Of a stretch of 40,627 nt of DNA, positions 24,551 to 32,361 are shown in pieces. Both the position numbers and the translations under genes were made by a program. The stretch is from assembly GCF_049274025.1 (NCBI RefSeq), contig NZ_JBASRV010000059.1. One strand, 5' to 3'. The DNA is from Miniphocaeibacter sp012841535 (GTDB lineage Bacteria; Bacillota; Clostridia; Tissierellales; Peptoniphilaceae). The notes beneath the pieces were generated by a model. The model saw nothing but the letters and a program-made list of their open reading frames with translations, searched no databases and was not told the DNA's origin. How positions within the stretch are numbered: position 1 is the stretch's first letter; each line of letters begins with the position of its first letter.

Positions 24551-24582
24551 AGAAACGCTAAAAGAAGCGTTTCTTTTTTTGT
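24551..24582 (+). terminator. Rho-independent terminator after merR
   Basis: 9-bp perfect GC-containing stem (24551-24559 with 24566-24574) and a T7 run. It separates merR from the choline operon promoter. Confidence 0.9.
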
Positions 24583-24594
24583 TTAAAAATAGAT

Positions 24595-24625
24595 TTGACT
24601 CTCCACTTAAGTGTAATGTTAAACT
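24595..24625 (+). promoter_or_regulatory. MerR-type promoter of the choline microcompartment operon
   Basis: TTGACT (24595-24600), a 19-bp spacer and TAAACT (24620-24625). The spacer contains the perfect palindrome CACTTAAGTG (24604-24613). The overlong spacer with a central dyad is diagnostic of promoters activated by MerR proteins twisting the DNA. It lies directly after the merR terminator; predicted transcription start near 24632. Confidence 0.78.
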
Positions 24626-24635
24626 GAAGACAATA

Positions 24636-24740
24636 TAGCAATACAAACTAAATTCTGTAAGAACATTGTAAATTTTATATTAATATACCCCAAAATTTAA
24701 TACATATAAATAAACATAGTCTAGTGAATTTGTATTGCTA
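24636..24740 (+). promoter_or_regulatory. Structured 5' leader of the choline operon
   Basis: A 12-bp perfect inverted repeat, TAGCAATACAAA (24636-24647) and TTTGTATTGCTA (24729-24740), would close a stem starting about 5 bases after the predicted transcript start and ending 14 bases before the AAGGAG of the first shell gene. The enclosed 81 bases contain a second possible stem (24670-24676 with 24692-24698) and a TATATTAATATA palindrome. This riboswitch-like layout matches no class I recognise; it may be a regulatory RNA, a 5' stabiliser or chance. Confidence 0.5.
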
Positions 24741-24766
24741 AATAAATATTAATAAGGAGAATAAAA

Positions 24767-25054
24767 ATGAAATTTGACGCATTAGGAATGATCGAAACAA
24801 AAGGATTAGTAGGTTCAATTGAAGCAGCAGATGCTATGGTGAAAGCAGCAAACGTTACTTTAATAGGTAAGGAGATAATAGGTGGTGGACTGGTAACAGT
24901 TATGGTTAGAGGAGATGTTGCAGCAGTAAAGGCAGCAACAGATGCAGGTGCAGCTGCAGCTGAAAGAGTTGGAGAATTAGTATCTGTTCATGTTATACCA
25001 AGACCACATCAAGAAGTTGATACGATAGTTCCAGAAATGAAGGCTGAGAAATAA
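24767..25054 (+). CDS. Hexameric BMC shell protein (BMC-H, PduA-like)
   Basis: A 95-residue single BMC domain: ALGMIETKGLVGSIEAADAM, then GLVTVMVRGDVAAVKAATDAG and the end motif VIPRPHQEVD. BMC-H proteins form the hexamer tiles and pores of the microcompartment shell, and canonical PduA-type members conduct small polar substrates. It is the first gene of the operon, with an AAGGAG site. It differs from the last shell gene (38882-39160) at only about nine of its first 92 residues, so the operon is bracketed by two copies of what is probably the major tile. Confidence 0.95.
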   Translation: MKFDALGMIETKGLVGSIEAADAMVKAANVTLIGKEIIGGGLVTVMVRGDVAAVKAATDAGAAAAERVGELVSVHVIPRPHQEVDTIVPEMKAEK

Positions 25055-25095
25055 GATTGTAAATTTTAATTAAAGCAGAAAGGTAAGTTTATTTT

Positions 25096-26094
25096 ATGGA
25101 AGGATACAAAGGTAGAATAGCAACAGCTGATTTAAAGATGAAATCAGTAAACGATAAATTTAGAAGAAAAGGAATAGCCATGGGGGTTATTTCAGGTTTA
25201 ACATATGGAATATATTCGACTTTAGTTTCAATAGCAAGTGGACAAGAACCATTAATAAGTGCTATAGGAATTTTAGCAGCTCCTATGGTAGCTTGCGGAT
25301 TAAATGATCTTTTTGCAGGGATTTGGCTTACTTTCTATAACCTTAAAAAAGGAAGAATAAAAGAAATGGGAAGAAGTCTTAATACATTTCCTGGGAAAAT
25401 GATTGTATTGGGCTCTTTACTTGGCGGGCCAATTGCAAATGGTGCATATTTAGTAGGTTTAGCAAATGCTGGAGCTTATGCAATACCTATTTCAGCAACA
25501 TGTGGATTATTTGGGGCAATATTTGCTTGGATATTTTTAAAACAGAAACCAACAAAAAGAGTTGCCTTTGGAATGCTAATCGTAATATCAGGGGCAATCG
25601 TTATAAATTTAGTAAAACCGGAAGCCGCACCTAATTTTACATTAGGAATTATATGTGCTTTTATTGCAGCTATAAGCTGGGGCTTAGAAGGTGTAATCTC
25701 AAGTTATGGAGGTTCCCTTTTAGATTCAGACATTGCAGTTAATATAAGGGAATTGTTATCGGGAATAGTAATTTTAGTAGTAATTCTACCTATTATAAAA
25801 GAATTGCCATTATTGAAAGCAACATTTGAGGCTACAACACCAATATTTTGGTTAATTGCATCAGGTTTATGTGCAGCAGCATCATTTTTATCATGGTATA
25901 AGGCAAATTCAACAGTTGGAACGGCAGTTGGTATGTCATTAAATGTTACATATGCTTTCTGGGGAGTGTTTTTCTCAATCCTGTTTTTAGGTCAAGAACT
26001 TACATCAACTATTGTAATAGGATCAATTCTTATAATTGTAGGAGCAGTAACTGTAACAATGAATCCTTTAGATTTATTTAGGAAGGAGAGTTAA
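25096..26094 (+). CDS. EamA/DMT-family membrane transporter, candidate choline or trimethylamine carrier
   Basis: A 332-residue protein with a roughly 25-residue charged N-terminus followed by ten predicted transmembrane segments in two five-helix halves, the DMT/EamA layout. It lies 41 bases after the first shell gene, inside the operon. No BCCT or ABC choline importer is present in the window, so this may bring in choline or remove trimethylamine; neither can be decided from sequence. DMT proteins carry small amines, sugars or amino acids. The ribosome site AGAAAGGTAAG is moderate. Confidence 0.8.
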   Translation: MEGYKGRIATADLKMKSVNDKFRRKGIAMGVISGLTYGIYSTLVSIASGQEPLISAIGILAAPMVACGLNDLFAGIWLTFYNLKKGRIKEMGRSLNTFPGKMIVLGSLLGGPIANGAYLVGLANAGAYAIPISATCGLFGAIFAWIFLKQKPTKRVAFGMLIVISGAIVINLVKPEAAPNFTLGIICAFIAAISWGLEGVISSYGGSLLDSDIAVNIRELLSGIVILVVILPIIKELPLLKATFEATTPIFWLIASGLCAAASFLSWYKANSTVGTAVGMSLNVTYAFWGVFFSILFLGQELTSTIVIGSILIIVGAVTVTMNPLDLFRKES

Positions 26095-26096
26095 GT

Positions 26097-26369
26097 ATGT
26101 TATTACCAGCTAGAACGGCTGTTTTAAAATATTTATACAATGTAGAAAAAGCAGATGTTTCAGAAATAATGGAAAAACTAAAAAATGATTATGGCAATGA
26201 AGGGCAGTTTACTAAAGATATGTTTTTAGAGCATTTAATGGCCTTGGAAGCAAATGAGTTAATTGAGTTAGTAAATTATGAGCTAGATAACAATGGAGAA
26301 TTGGCCATATATTATTCAATAAATGATGAAGGAAAAAACACCATAGAAAAATATATATTAAAAAAATAA
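26097..26369 (+). CDS. Small winged-helix-like protein of the choline operon
   Basis: A 90-residue protein, mostly helical, starting LLPARTAVLKYLYNVEKADV and ending YSINDEGKNTIEKYILKK. The pattern of three helices, a beta wing containing NNGELAIYYSIND and a final helix resembles PadR/MarR-like winged helices, which suggests a DNA-binding or adaptor role; this is inference. It starts three bases after the transporter stop with GGAAGGAG upstream, and a shell gene follows. It is neither an enzyme nor a BMC protein and has no recognised name. Confidence 0.6.
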   Translation: MLLPARTAVLKYLYNVEKADVSEIMEKLKNDYGNEGQFTKDMFLEHLMALEANELIELVNYELDNNGELAIYYSINDEGKNTIEKYILKK

Positions 26370-26396
26370 GTATTTTACTATACAAGGAGAAGAGAA

Positions 26397-26696
26397 ATGA
26401 GATATCGAGGTGAAGAGGCCTTAGGATTAATAGAAACTATTGGACTTGTTCCTGCTCTTGAAGCTGCCGATAAGATGTTAAAAGCATCAGATGTTGAATT
26501 AGTATCATACGAAAATATAGGCTCAACCTTAGTTACAGTAATGATTAAAGGTGATGTTGCTGCAGTAAGAGCTGCAGTCGAGATTGGAGCAAAGGCAGCT
26601 AGTGAAATAGGGACTTTAACAGCTAAAAATGTAATGCCAAGACCTATTTCTAGTGTAGGGGATATAGTTTCAGTACATGATATAGACACGAATTGA
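26397..26696 (+). CDS. Hexameric BMC shell protein (BMC-H)
   Basis: A 99-residue BMC domain: EEALGLIETIGLVPALEAAD, then LVTVMIKGDVAAVRAAVEIG and VMPRPISSVGDIVSVHDIDTN. It is shorter in the pore loop region and more divergent than the bracket tiles, so it probably gives hexamers with a different pore. AAGGAGAAG precedes the ATG. It is adjacent to another BMC-H gene (13-base gap); paired, distinct shell genes like this are common in GRM loci and may form mixed tiles. Confidence 0.93.
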   Translation: MRYRGEEALGLIETIGLVPALEAADKMLKASDVELVSYENIGSTLVTVMIKGDVAAVRAAVEIGAKAASEIGTLTAKNVMPRPISSVGDIVSVHDIDTN

Positions 26697-26709
26697 TTAA
26701 GGAGGAAAT

Positions 26710-27012
26710 ATGGTAGGTGAGGCAATCGGACTAATAGAAACATTTGGTTTGGTCTTTGTTCTTGAAGCAGCAGATGCAATGTGTAAGTCGGCCAATGTTG
26801 AAGTTGTTGGATATGAAAATGTTGCTTCAGGATATATTTCTGTTATTGTAAGAGGCGATGTAGGAGCATGTAAAACAGCTGTTTCTGCTGGTGTAAAAGC
26901 AGTGGAAAATATGGGGGCAGAAGTTTACAGTTCAGTTGTTATTGCAAGACCACATACCGATCTTGAAAAAATAATTGAAAAATACTCTCTAGAAAAACAA
27001 CTTAGAGAATAA
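26710..27012 (+). CDS. Hexameric BMC shell protein (BMC-H)
   Basis: A 100-residue BMC domain: EAIGLIETFGLVFVLEAADAM, YISVIVRGDVGACKTAVSAG and VVIARPHTDLEKIIEKYSLE with a short charged C-terminal tail (KQLRE). It contains two Cys residues (in AMCKSANVE and VGACKTAV) not seen in its neighbours. AAGGAGG ribosome site at 26699-26705. It sits between a shell gene and the non-catalytic aldehyde dehydrogenase homologue. Confidence 0.93.
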   Translation: MVGEAIGLIETFGLVFVLEAADAMCKSANVEVVGYENVASGYISVIVRGDVGACKTAVSAGVKAVENMGAEVYSSVVIARPHTDLEKIIEKYSLEKQLRE

Positions 27013-27024
27013 TGGAGAAAATAT

Positions 27025-28437
27025 ATGAAATTTATTGATAAGGATTTAGTATCAATTCAGGAAGCGCGTATATTGTTGGAAAATTCTAATATTGCAAAAA
27101 AATCATTACTACAATTTTCACAAAATAAACTTAATGAAATAGTAGAGTTATTTTATGAAAAAATCAAAGATGAATTTATGAATTTAGCAAAACTATCAGT
27201 AGAAGAAACTGGATATGGAAATATTGAAGATGAATATAATGAAATAAAAATAATGTCTAAATTAATATATGAAGAAATAATAGATAAAAAATACATAGGT
27301 GTTTTAAAGGAAAACAATAATGGAGAAATTTTAGAAGTAGGTATTCCTTTAGGAACTATTGTTGCAATTTGTCCATCTATTAATCCGGCTACTGCAGTTA
27401 TAAATATTATCTTAAATGGAATAAAGACTGGAAATACAATAATATTTGCTCCTACAAAAAGAGCGGAAAAAATAGTAGGAAAAATAGTAGAGGTATTTTC
27501 ATATATAGCAGAAAAAGTAGGACTTCCAGAAGATACAGTTAGTTGTCTAACAACATCTTCCAGAAAGGGAGTTGTTGAATTAATAAATAGTGAAAGTGTA
27601 GATCTAATTATTAATATAGGTTTGGAAAAATATAATTATGAACTATCCAATATTTCAAAACCACAAATTTATGGAGCTACAGGAGCAAGTCCGGTTTTTA
27701 TTGAAAGGACAGCTAATATACAAAATGCTGTTAAAAATATTATAGATAGTAGAAAATTCAATAATGGAATTTTACCAGGAGCTGAGCAATTTGTAGTTGC
27801 AGATATTACTATAGCTTCAAAAGTAAAAGAAGAAATGAAACTACAGGGTGCTTATTTTATGACGGAGAGTCAAGAAGAAGCCCTAATAGATTTAATACTG
27901 AAAAATGAAGCATTAGATGAGGAATATATAGGAAAATCTGCAGAATTTTTAGCTAAAAGAGCAGGTTTTAACATACCTGAAGGATCTAGTATTTTAGTTT
28001 CAGAACAAAAATATATTTCAGACTTTAATCCATATTCAAAGGAATTAAAATGTCCTATTATTTCCTATTATGTGGAAAATGATTGGATTAATGCTTGTGA
28101 AAAATGTCTTAATTTATTGTTTGAAAGTAAGGGTCATACCTTAGCTATATATTCAAATGATAGTTCTGTAATTAAACAATTTATAATGATAAAACCCGTA
28201 GCAAGAATTTTAGTAAATACTGGAGCTTCGTTAGGGGCTATGGGCATAACTAGTGATTTATTTCCATCGGTAATACTTGGTGGATTAACAACTGGTTTAG
28301 GATTTTTAGAAGATAATTTAAATCCAACAAATTTAAGATATACAAGAAAAGTTGGATACGGAGAAGAAAAAATAGCTTATAAAAAAGATGATTTAATGGA
28401 TATTTTAAAAGAAATATTAAATCAACTATCAAATTAA
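27025..28437 (+). CDS. Aldehyde-dehydrogenase homologue lacking the catalytic Cys (pseudoenzyme)
   Basis: A 470-residue protein colinear with the acylating aldehyde dehydrogenase encoded at 36663-38207. Where that enzyme has FDYGTICASEQ with catalytic Cys251, this one reads FNNGILPGAEQ, with Pro at residue 251. The cofactor-site segment ATGGPGMVKAA is also replaced (NIGLEKYNYEL). Overall fold motifs remain, such as PLGTIVAICPSINPATA and IKPVARILVNTGASLGAMG, so the frame is under selection. The C-terminus DDLMDILKEILNQLSN is an amphipathic helix typical of compartment-targeting peptides. It is probably a structural, scaffolding or regulatory luminal protein, perhaps forming mixed oligomers with the active enzyme (inference). 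Confidence 0.85.
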   Translation: MKFIDKDLVSIQEARILLENSNIAKKSLLQFSQNKLNEIVELFYEKIKDEFMNLAKLSVEETGYGNIEDEYNEIKIMSKLIYEEIIDKKYIGVLKENNNGEILEVGIPLGTIVAICPSINPATAVINIILNGIKTGNTIIFAPTKRAEKIVGKIVEVFSYIAEKVGLPEDTVSCLTTSSRKGVVELINSESVDLIINIGLEKYNYELSNISKPQIYGATGASPVFIERTANIQNAVKNIIDSRKFNNGILPGAEQFVVADITIASKVKEEMKLQGAYFMTESQEEALIDLILKNEALDEEYIGKSAEFLAKRAGFNIPEGSSILVSEQKYISDFNPYSKELKCPIISYYVENDWINACEKCLNLLFESKGHTLAIYSNDSSVIKQFIMIKPVARILVNTGASLGAMGITSDLFPSVILGGLTTGLGFLEDNLNPTNLRYTRKVGYGEEKIAYKKDDLMDILKEILNQLSN

Positions 28438-28450
28438 GGGAGGAAAATAG

Positions 28451-30997
28451 ATGAACTTACAAGAGTTTTCAGTAAAGCTTGCTGAAGCTACAAAGGATAT
28501 GTCAGAGGAAGAAAGAGCGTCATTAGTGAAGATGTTTGAATCTATTTCAGATGAATTTTCCAATAATAATGACAGAAGTACAAAAGATGTAGTTATAGAT
28601 TATGAAGGTAGTGAAATACCTAATGGAATAACAGAAAGACTTGCAAAATTAAAAGAAAAATACTTAACACATACACCAACAATAACAACTCATAGGGCTA
28701 GGGCTATTACAAAAATTGCCAAAGAGAACCCAGGAATGCCTAAAATTCTATTAAGGGCAAAATGTTTTAAATATTGTTGTGAAACAGCACCTCTTGTTAT
28801 TCAAGATAATGAGTTAATTGTAGGAGCACCAAATGGAGCTCCTAGAGCCGGAGCTTTTTCACCGGATATAGCTTGGAGATGGATGGAAGATGAGTTAGAG
28901 ACAATTGGAGATAGACCTCAAGATCCTTTCTATATATCCGAAGAAGATAAGAGAATAATGAAAGAGGAATTATTCCCTTACTGGAAAGGAAAATCTGTAG
29001 ATGAGTACTGCGAAGATCAATACAGGGAAGCTGGAGTTTGGGAGTTGTCAGGAGAATCTTTTGTTTCCGATTGCTCATACCATGCACTAAATGGTGGTGG
29101 AGACTCAAATCCTGGTTACGATGTAATTTTAATGAAAAAAGGTATGAAGGATATTCAAAAAGAAGCTATAGAACATTTGAAAGAACTTGATTATGAAAAT
29201 CCAGAAGACATAGAAAAAATATATTTCTATAAATCTATTGTAGATACAACAGAAGGGGTAATGATCTACGCAAAAAGAATGTCAGAATATGCAGCGGAAT
29301 TAGCATCAAAGGAAAGAGATCCTAAGAGAAAAGCTGAATTGTTAAAAATTTCAGAAGTAAATGCTAAAGTGCCAGCAAATAAACCTGAAACCTTCTGGGA
29401 AGCTATTCAAGCAGTTTGGACAATAGAATCATTATTAGTAGTTGAAGAAAATCAAACAGGTATGTCTATAGGCCGTGTTGACCAGTATATGTATCCTTAT
29501 TATAAAAACGATATAGAATCTGGAAGATTAAATGACTATCAAGCCTTTGAACTAGCTGGATGTATGTTAATTAAAATGTCAGAAATGATGTGGATAACTA
29601 GTGAAGGTGGTTCTAAATTCTTTGCAGGTTACCAACCATTTGTAAATATGTGTGTAGGTGGAGTTACAAGAGATGGTAGAGATGCAACAAATGATTTAAC
29701 CTATCTTTTAATGGATGCTGTTAGACATGTAAAAATATATCAACCATCATTAGCTTGTAGAATACACAATAAATCACCAAGAAAATATTTAAAGAAAATA
29801 GTAGATGTTGTTAGATCCGGTATGGGATTCCCAGCTTGTCACTTTGATGATGCACATATAAAGATGATGTTGGCTAAAGGCGTTTCTATTGAGGATGCTA
29901 GAGATTATTGTTTAATGGGATGTGTAGAGCCTCAAAAAGCTGGTAGGTTATATCAATGGACTTCTACAGCTTACACTCAATGGCCTATTTGTATAGAACT
30001 AGTATTAAATAGAGGTGTTCCATTATGGTATGGAAAACAAGTATGTCCAGATTTAGGAGATTTAGAATCATTTAAAACATATGAGGAATTTGAAGAAGCA
30101 GTAAAGGAACAAATAAAATATATTACTAAATGGAGCAGTGTTGCTACTGTTATTTCTCAAAGAGTTCATAAAGATTTAGCACCAAAGCCATTAATGTCCA
30201 TAATGTATGAAGGATGTATGGAAAAGGGAAAAGATGTTTCAGCAGGTGGAGCTATGTATAACTTTGGACCTGGTGTTATTTGGTCAGGCCTAGCTACTTA
30301 TGTTGATTCAATGGCAGCAATTAAAAAATTGGTTTTCGATGATAAGAAATATACTTTAAGAGAATTAAATGAAGCATTAAAGGCAGATTTTGTAGGTTAT
30401 GAAGAAATTAGAAAAGACTGTTTAAATGCACCTAAATATGGTAACGATGATGATTATGCAGATTTAATAGCTTCAGATTTAGTAAACTTTACAGAAAATG
30501 AACATAGAAAATACAAAACATTATATTCTAGATTGAGTCATGGTACCTTATCAATTTCCAATAACACACCTTTTGGACAAATGACAGGTGCTACAGCAAA
30601 TGGTAGAAATGCATGGTTACCATTATCAGATGGTATAAGTCCAAGTCAAGGTGCAGATTTTAAAGGGCCTACAGCTATTATAAAATCCGTATCAAAAATG
30701 GCTAATGACAATATGAATATAGGTATGGTGCATAACTTTAAGATTATGGCAGGTATATTAGATACTCCAGAAGGAGAAGAAAGTTTAATAACCCTATTAA
30801 GATCTGCTTGTTTAATGGGAAATGGGGAAATGCAATTTAACTACCTAGATAATGAAACATTAATCGATGCACAGAAACATCCTGAAAAGTATAGAGATTT
30901 AATAGTAAGAGTTGCCGGCTATAGTGCATTCTTTGTTGAACTATGTAAGGATGTTCAAGACGAAATTATAAGTAGGACAATGCTTACAAGTTTTTAA
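28451..30997 (+). CDS. cutC: Choline trimethylamine-lyase (glycyl radical enzyme, short type II form)
   Basis: An 848-residue glycyl radical enzyme, the length of the Desulfovibrio-type CutC. The residues used by D. alaskensis CutC appear two positions later: Tyr210 and Asp218 (YHALNGGGD), Cys491 and Glu493 (MGCVEPQ), Thr504 and Tyr508 (YQWTSTAYTQW), and the radical Gly823 (RVAGYSA). It cleaves choline to trimethylamine and acetaldehyde. The first 20 residues (MNLQEFSVKLAEATKDMSEE) look like an amphipathic lumen-targeting helix. AGGGAGG precedes the ATG, and the activase gene follows 19 bases downstream. Diol/glycerol dehydratases lack this active-site set, so the assignment is strong. Confidence 0.96.
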   Translation: MNLQEFSVKLAEATKDMSEEERASLVKMFESISDEFSNNNDRSTKDVVIDYEGSEIPNGITERLAKLKEKYLTHTPTITTHRARAITKIAKENPGMPKILLRAKCFKYCCETAPLVIQDNELIVGAPNGAPRAGAFSPDIAWRWMEDELETIGDRPQDPFYISEEDKRIMKEELFPYWKGKSVDEYCEDQYREAGVWELSGESFVSDCSYHALNGGGDSNPGYDVILMKKGMKDIQKEAIEHLKELDYENPEDIEKIYFYKSIVDTTEGVMIYAKRMSEYAAELASKERDPKRKAELLKISEVNAKVPANKPETFWEAIQAVWTIESLLVVEENQTGMSIGRVDQYMYPYYKNDIESGRLNDYQAFELAGCMLIKMSEMMWITSEGGSKFFAGYQPFVNMCVGGVTRDGRDATNDLTYLLMDAVRHVKIYQPSLACRIHNKSPRKYLKKIVDVVRSGMGFPACHFDDAHIKMMLAKGVSIEDARDYCLMGCVEPQKAGRLYQWTSTAYTQWPICIELVLNRGVPLWYGKQVCPDLGDLESFKTYEEFEEAVKEQIKYITKWSSVATVISQRVHKDLAPKPLMSIMYEGCMEKGKDVSAGGAMYNFGPGVIWSGLATYVDSMAAIKKLVFDDKKYTLRELNEALKADFVGYEEIRKDCLNAPKYGNDDDYADLIASDLVNFTENEHRKYKTLYSRLSHGTLSISNNTPFGQMTGATANGRNAWLPLSDGISPSQGADFKGPTAIIKSVSKMANDNMNIGMVHNFKIMAGILDTPEGEESLITLLRSACLMGNGEMQFNYLDNETLIDAQKHPEKYRDLIVRVAGYSAFFVELCKDVQDEIISRTMLTSF

Positions 30998-31016
30998 TAA
31001 AAAATGGAGAAAATAA

Positions 31017-31967
31017 ATGGGGAGCAAAAAAAATACAATCGAAAGAAAAGCAATGATATTTAATGTACAAAAATATAATATGTATGATGGACCAGGAATT
31101 AGGACTATTGTATTTTTCAAAGGTTGTCCTCTCCGATGCAAATGGTGTTCCAATCCAGAGGGGTTGGAACACAGATTTGACATTATGATAAAAAAATCGG
31201 CATGTATAAACTGTGGTGCTTGTGTAGAAGTATGTCCAGAAGGAATACATTATATATCAAAAGAAAGTAAAGAACATAAAATAGACAGAACTAAGACTTG
31301 TATAGGTTGTGGAAAATGTAAAGATGCTTGCCATTATGAAGCTTTAGAAATTGCAGGGGAAAGAAAAACCGTATCTGAATTATTAGAAATAATAAAAGAG
31401 GATGAAACCTTTTATGAAATGTCCGGAGGTGGAGTTACATTAGGAGGCGGCGAGTGTACAGCACAGCCAGAAGCAGCAAAAACTCTATTAATGGCTTCAA
31501 AAGAAGAGGGAATTAATACTGCAATTGAAACTTGTGGTTATGTAAAAACAGAAAAACTTCTAGAAATTGCTGAATATGTTGACTTATTTTTATTTGACAT
31601 TAAACAAATGGACCCTATTAAACATAATAATTTAACAGGTGTTAATAATGAATTAATATTAAAAAATCTTAGAGAATTATTAGACAGTAGGTTTAATGTT
31701 CATGTAAGAATGCCAATGCTTAAAGACATTAATGACAGCAAGGAAGAAATAAAAGCAGTAATTGAATTTTTAAAACCATATAAGGATTATGAGAACTTTA
31801 AAGGAATAGACCTGTTACCTTATCATAAATTAGGAGTTAATAAGTACAATCAGCTAGATATGGAATATCCAATAGAAGGAGATCCTAGTTTAACTGATAA
31901 TGAGTTAAAACAAATAGAATCATGGCTAAAAGAATATGATTTTCCTGTAACAATAGTTAAGCATTAA
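31017..31967 (+). CDS. cutD: Choline TMA-lyase activating enzyme (radical SAM)
   Basis: A 316-residue glycyl-radical activase. The SAM cluster motif is CPLRCKWC near residue 39, after YDGPGIRTIVFFKG. Two inserted ferredoxin-type clusters follow, CINCGACVEVCP and CIGCGKCKDACH, and then GGGECTAQPE and LLPYHKLGVNKY. The ferredoxin insert separates it from PflA at 20085-20849, which lacks it. It abstracts the hydrogen from Gly823 of CutC. It starts at ATG 31017 after an ATGGAGA site. Cytosolic or encapsulated location is not evident. Confidence 0.95.
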   Translation: MGSKKNTIERKAMIFNVQKYNMYDGPGIRTIVFFKGCPLRCKWCSNPEGLEHRFDIMIKKSACINCGACVEVCPEGIHYISKESKEHKIDRTKTCIGCGKCKDACHYEALEIAGERKTVSELLEIIKEDETFYEMSGGGVTLGGGECTAQPEAAKTLLMASKEEGINTAIETCGYVKTEKLLEIAEYVDLFLFDIKQMDPIKHNNLTGVNNELILKNLRELLDSRFNVHVRMPMLKDINDSKEEIKAVIEFLKPYKDYENFKGIDLLPYHKLGVNKYNQLDMEYPIEGDPSLTDNELKQIESWLKEYDFPVTIVKH

Positions 31968-31982
31968 GAAAGAAGGGATTTG

Positions 31983-32336
31983 ATGGAATTTATAAAAAAT
32001 GAAAATATTACTCGAATAATTGAAGAATCCGTTCCAGGTAAACAAATTACCCTTTCTCATGTAATAGCCTCTCCTATACAGGAAGTTTATGAAAGTGTAG
32101 GTGTTAAATCGCTGGGGGCTATGGGGATTTTAGCAATAACACCTTTTGAAACTTCTATTATTGCAGCTGATATTGCTGCGAAAGCTTCAAATGTAGAAAT
32201 AGGATATATTGACAGAATGACAGGCTATGTACTACTTGTTGGCGATGTGGAAAGTGTTGAAACTGCCTTACTAGAGGTAAATCATGTTTTAAAAAACATT
32301 CTGGGTTTTACTACATCATCAATAACAAGAACTTAA
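31983..32336 (+). CDS. Circularly permuted BMC shell protein (EutS/PduU-like)
   Basis: A 117-residue protein with the permuted BMC layout: strands ITLSHVIASPIQEVYESVG come first, then SLGAMGILAITPFETSIIAADIA and IGYIDRMTGYVLLVGDVESVETAL. EutS/PduU proteins form hexamers with a beta-barrel cap and may act as a gated or edge tile. I start at ATG 31983 after AAGAAGGG; the in-frame TTG just before it is less likely. It lies between cutD and the alcohol dehydrogenase gene. Confidence 0.9.
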   Translation: MEFIKNENITRIIEESVPGKQITLSHVIASPIQEVYESVGVKSLGAMGILAITPFETSIIAADIAAKASNVEIGYIDRMTGYVLLVGDVESVETALLEVNHVLKNILGFTTSSITRT

Positions 32337-32361
32337 TAATTAAAAAGAAAGGAGGGATGAA

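Noticed and set aside
24636..24740. Attenuating terminator in the choline operon leader
   Set aside because: The closing stem is followed by AAATAAATATTAATAAGG with no T-run, so intrinsic termination is unlikely.
28451..30997. B12-independent propanediol/glycerol dehydratase instead of CutC
   Set aside because: All choline-binding residues of CutC (Tyr210, Asp218, Glu493, Thr504, Tyr508 in this numbering) are present with a constant +2 offset.
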